Below are positions 28,120-29,456 of a DNA stretch of 29,456 nucleotides, in pieces (the stretch's first letter is position 1; each line of letters begins with the position of its first letter). The notes under the pieces were generated by a model. That model did not search any database. It saw only the letters and a list, made by a program, of their open reading frames with translations, and was not told the origin of the DNA. Source of the stretch: JAGLHV01 sp023132075 [NCBI: bacterium] (GTDB taxonomy: Bacteria > CBDUZB01 > JAGLHV01); the NCBI GenBank assembly GCA_023132075.1, contig JAGLYT010000002.1, positions 1-29,456 of the forward strand. The letters are read 5' to 3'. The translations under genes and the position numbers were made by a program.

Positions 28120-29456
28120 ATGAAACATGGAAAAAGAGCGGGTATTTTTTATAAGTTCAAGACGAAGTATTTATTAATTAGTTATCTTTTCGGGTTTGTT
28201 GTTTATTTAAGTTTAAGAAAAATAGGATCTTTGGACATTTGGTGGCATTTACGCGCCGGACAATATATAGTCTCTCAAAAAGTTTTTCCCTGCCAGAATA
28301 TCTTTTCTCATAGTGCTCCGTCTCATTTTTGGATTGCTTATAGTTGGTTAACAGAAATAATTTTTTACTATGTAAGCATAATAGGTTTTAACTGGTTGAT
28401 TGTTTTAAGAACGTGTTTAATGCTAATTACTTTTGTAATAGTTTTTAAAACGACCTATGAGGCGTCATATAAAAATTTTAATCTTTCAATAGTGATTACT
28501 CTTTTAATGGCGTTTGTTTCTTCGTCTTCCTGGGTGATGCGACCTCAACTTTTTTCTTTTCTCTTTACTGCTTTTTTTGTCTATATCTTGTACAAATTTG
28601 AAAGTAACGGTGAAAAAAAAATAATTTGGTTTATTCCTCTAATAATGCTTTTTTGGGTAAACTTACATGTTTATTTTGTGGTGGGTTTCTTTTTAGTTCT
28701 GGTACATTTGTTAGGTAGTGCTTTTCGAAGTTGGTTTTTGTCCGGTGAGAATAAAGAAGAAGAAATAAAAAAGCGGAAAGTATTATTTAAAATAATAGCG
28801 GTTAGTTTGTTTGTTTGTCTTATTAATCCTTATACCTATCGTATATTTTGGGAAGTAATTCGACTTTTCGGTCAACACTGGGCGAGAGAAAATATTACTG
28901 AACTCCAGTCACCCAACTTTCATTCTATCATTCCTATGTTTTTTGAAATAATCTTATTTCTTTTGATATTTTCCCTTTCTGTAGCAAAGAAAAGGCCTTC
29001 TTTCGTTGATTTAGTTCTTTTTTCAGGGTTCACTTACCAGGCGTTATATTCTCTTCGTGATTTACCTTTTTGGGCTATTGTCATGGCTCCTATGCTGGGT
29101 CGCTATTTAGGGGAATTTCTTATATATCTTAAAAAAACTAAAAATTCGGTACAAAATAAAATTAAAATAGATGTACCTGAGAAAAATGTATTTTGTTTTA
29201 TAGATAAATTTTTAAAAAAAACATATTTTTTTATTAATTGGTTTCTATTAGTGATTTTGATTGGGGTAATTGGGTTTCGTTTTATAAAAGATAAAAAAAT
29301 AGAATCTTGTGTAGATATAAAATACTTTCCCCTGGGAGCAGTAGAATTTATTAAAGAAAACAATTTGCCCGGGAGAATGTTTAATTCTTTTAATTGGGGG
29401 GGGTATTTAATTTATTCTCTTTATCCGGAATGGAAAGTATCTATAGATGGAAGAAC
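28120..29456 (+). CDS. Large polytopic membrane protein, GT-C glycosyltransferase-like, cut by right edge
   Basis: An uninterrupted frame from ATG 28120 to the window end, about 445 residues. No good ribosome-binding site is seen; a start inside the repeat is possible. At least nine hydrophobic helices. The first periplasmic-loop motif DIWWHLRAGQYI, then FSHSAPSHFWIAYSWLTEI (in part) and a late FNSFNWGGYLIYSLYP followed by KVSIDGR, are typical of a family of GT-C-like membrane proteins of candidate phyla that often carry C-terminal TPRs. GT-C enzymes move sugars from polyprenyl carriers outside the membrane; the acidic residue near the first motif fits. It could decorate pilins or cell-wall glycans. 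Its C-terminal part is outside the window. Confidence 0.8.
   Translation, partial: MKHGKRAGIFYKFKTKYLLISYLFGFVVYLSLRKIGSLDIWWHLRAGQYIVSQKVFPCQNIFSHSAPSHFWIAYSWLTEIIFYYVSIIGFNWLIVLRTCLMLITFVIVFKTTYEASYKNFNLSIVITLLMAFVSSSSWVMRPQLFSFLFTAFFVYILYKFESNGEKKIIWFIPLIMLFWVNLHVYFVVGFFLVLVHLLGSAFRSWFLSGENKEEEIKKRKVLFKIIAVSLFVCLINPYTYRIFWEVIRLFGQHWARENITELQSPNFHSIIPMFFEIILFLLIFSLSVAKKRPSFVDLVLFSGFTYQALYSLRDLPFWAIVMAPMLGRYLGEFLIYLKKTKNSVQNKIKIDVPEKNVFCFIDKFLKKTYFFINWFLLVILIGVIGFRFIKDKKIESCVDIKYFPLGAVEFIKENNLPGRMFNSFNWGGYLIYSLYPEWKVSIDGR

Noticed and set aside
1-29456. CRISPR array, tRNA, rRNA or prophage
   Set aside because: No regularly spaced repeats with spacers, no cloverleaf or rRNA motif recognised, and no phage structural or integrase gene beyond the decayed remnant.

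Overview
This window looks like chromosomal DNA from an uncultured, low-GC, Gram-negative-type bacterium. It encodes a secretin, an outer-membrane beta-barrel protein, an OmpA-type peptidoglycan-binding domain and many signal-peptide surface proteins. The mix (O-antigen ligase fused to TPRs, FN3 and beta-helix proteins with FlgD/CHU-type C-termini, propeller proteins, a compact Tad locus) resembles candidate phyla such as Omnitrophota or Desantisbacteria, but no marker gene here fixes the taxonomy. No tRNA, rRNA or CRISPR array was seen.

Left part, minus strand (1-6630): a tandem set of secreted surface proteins. In transcription order these are a 190-aa secreted domain protein, an FN3 protein with a FlgD/CHU-like C-terminus, a DNRLRE plus beta-helix protein ending in the same domain as the 190-aa protein, a decayed gene, and a partial secreted protein. 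The 190-aa gene has a TTGACA-17-TATTTT promoter, a c-di-GMP-I (GEMM-I) riboswitch and a terminator-like hairpin. A short coding frame overlapping that leader is not counted as a gene.

Middle part, minus strand (6704-15985): one probable operon. It runs MerR-type regulator, beta-barrel/TPR protein, propeller-OmpA protein, RsbU/SpoIIE-type phosphatase with an extracytoplasmic sensor, O-antigen ligase-TPR protein, and a secreted Ig-like protein. A 28-bp dyad, the probable MerR operator, lies in front of it. An AT-rich terminator closes it.

Divergent region (15986-16717): a decayed ~320-bp insertion element, then on the plus strand a promoter, a second c-di-GMP-I riboswitch whose P1 helix overlaps a terminator arm, a second terminator, and a perfect-consensus TTGACA-17-TATAAT promoter.

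Right part, plus strand (16718-29456): a Tad (Flp) pilus locus. It has six tandem Flp-type pilin genes (the first interrupted by an amber codon exactly in the processing-site motif), a membrane protein with a 13-residue repeat, a TadE-like protein, CpaB, a short secretin, a TadZ-TadA(CpaF) fusion ATPase, TadB, TadC, a DUF192 protein, a TPR protein (TadD-like role), a membrane sensor, a DUF3566-like membrane protein and the start of a large GT-C-like membrane protein.

The unifying idea, which is inference, is surface remodelling controlled by cyclic di-GMP. The same riboswitch class precedes the Tad pilin array and the secreted 190-aa protein, and the two share no coding homology. No GGDEF, EAL or PilZ protein and no prepilin peptidase is encoded in this window.
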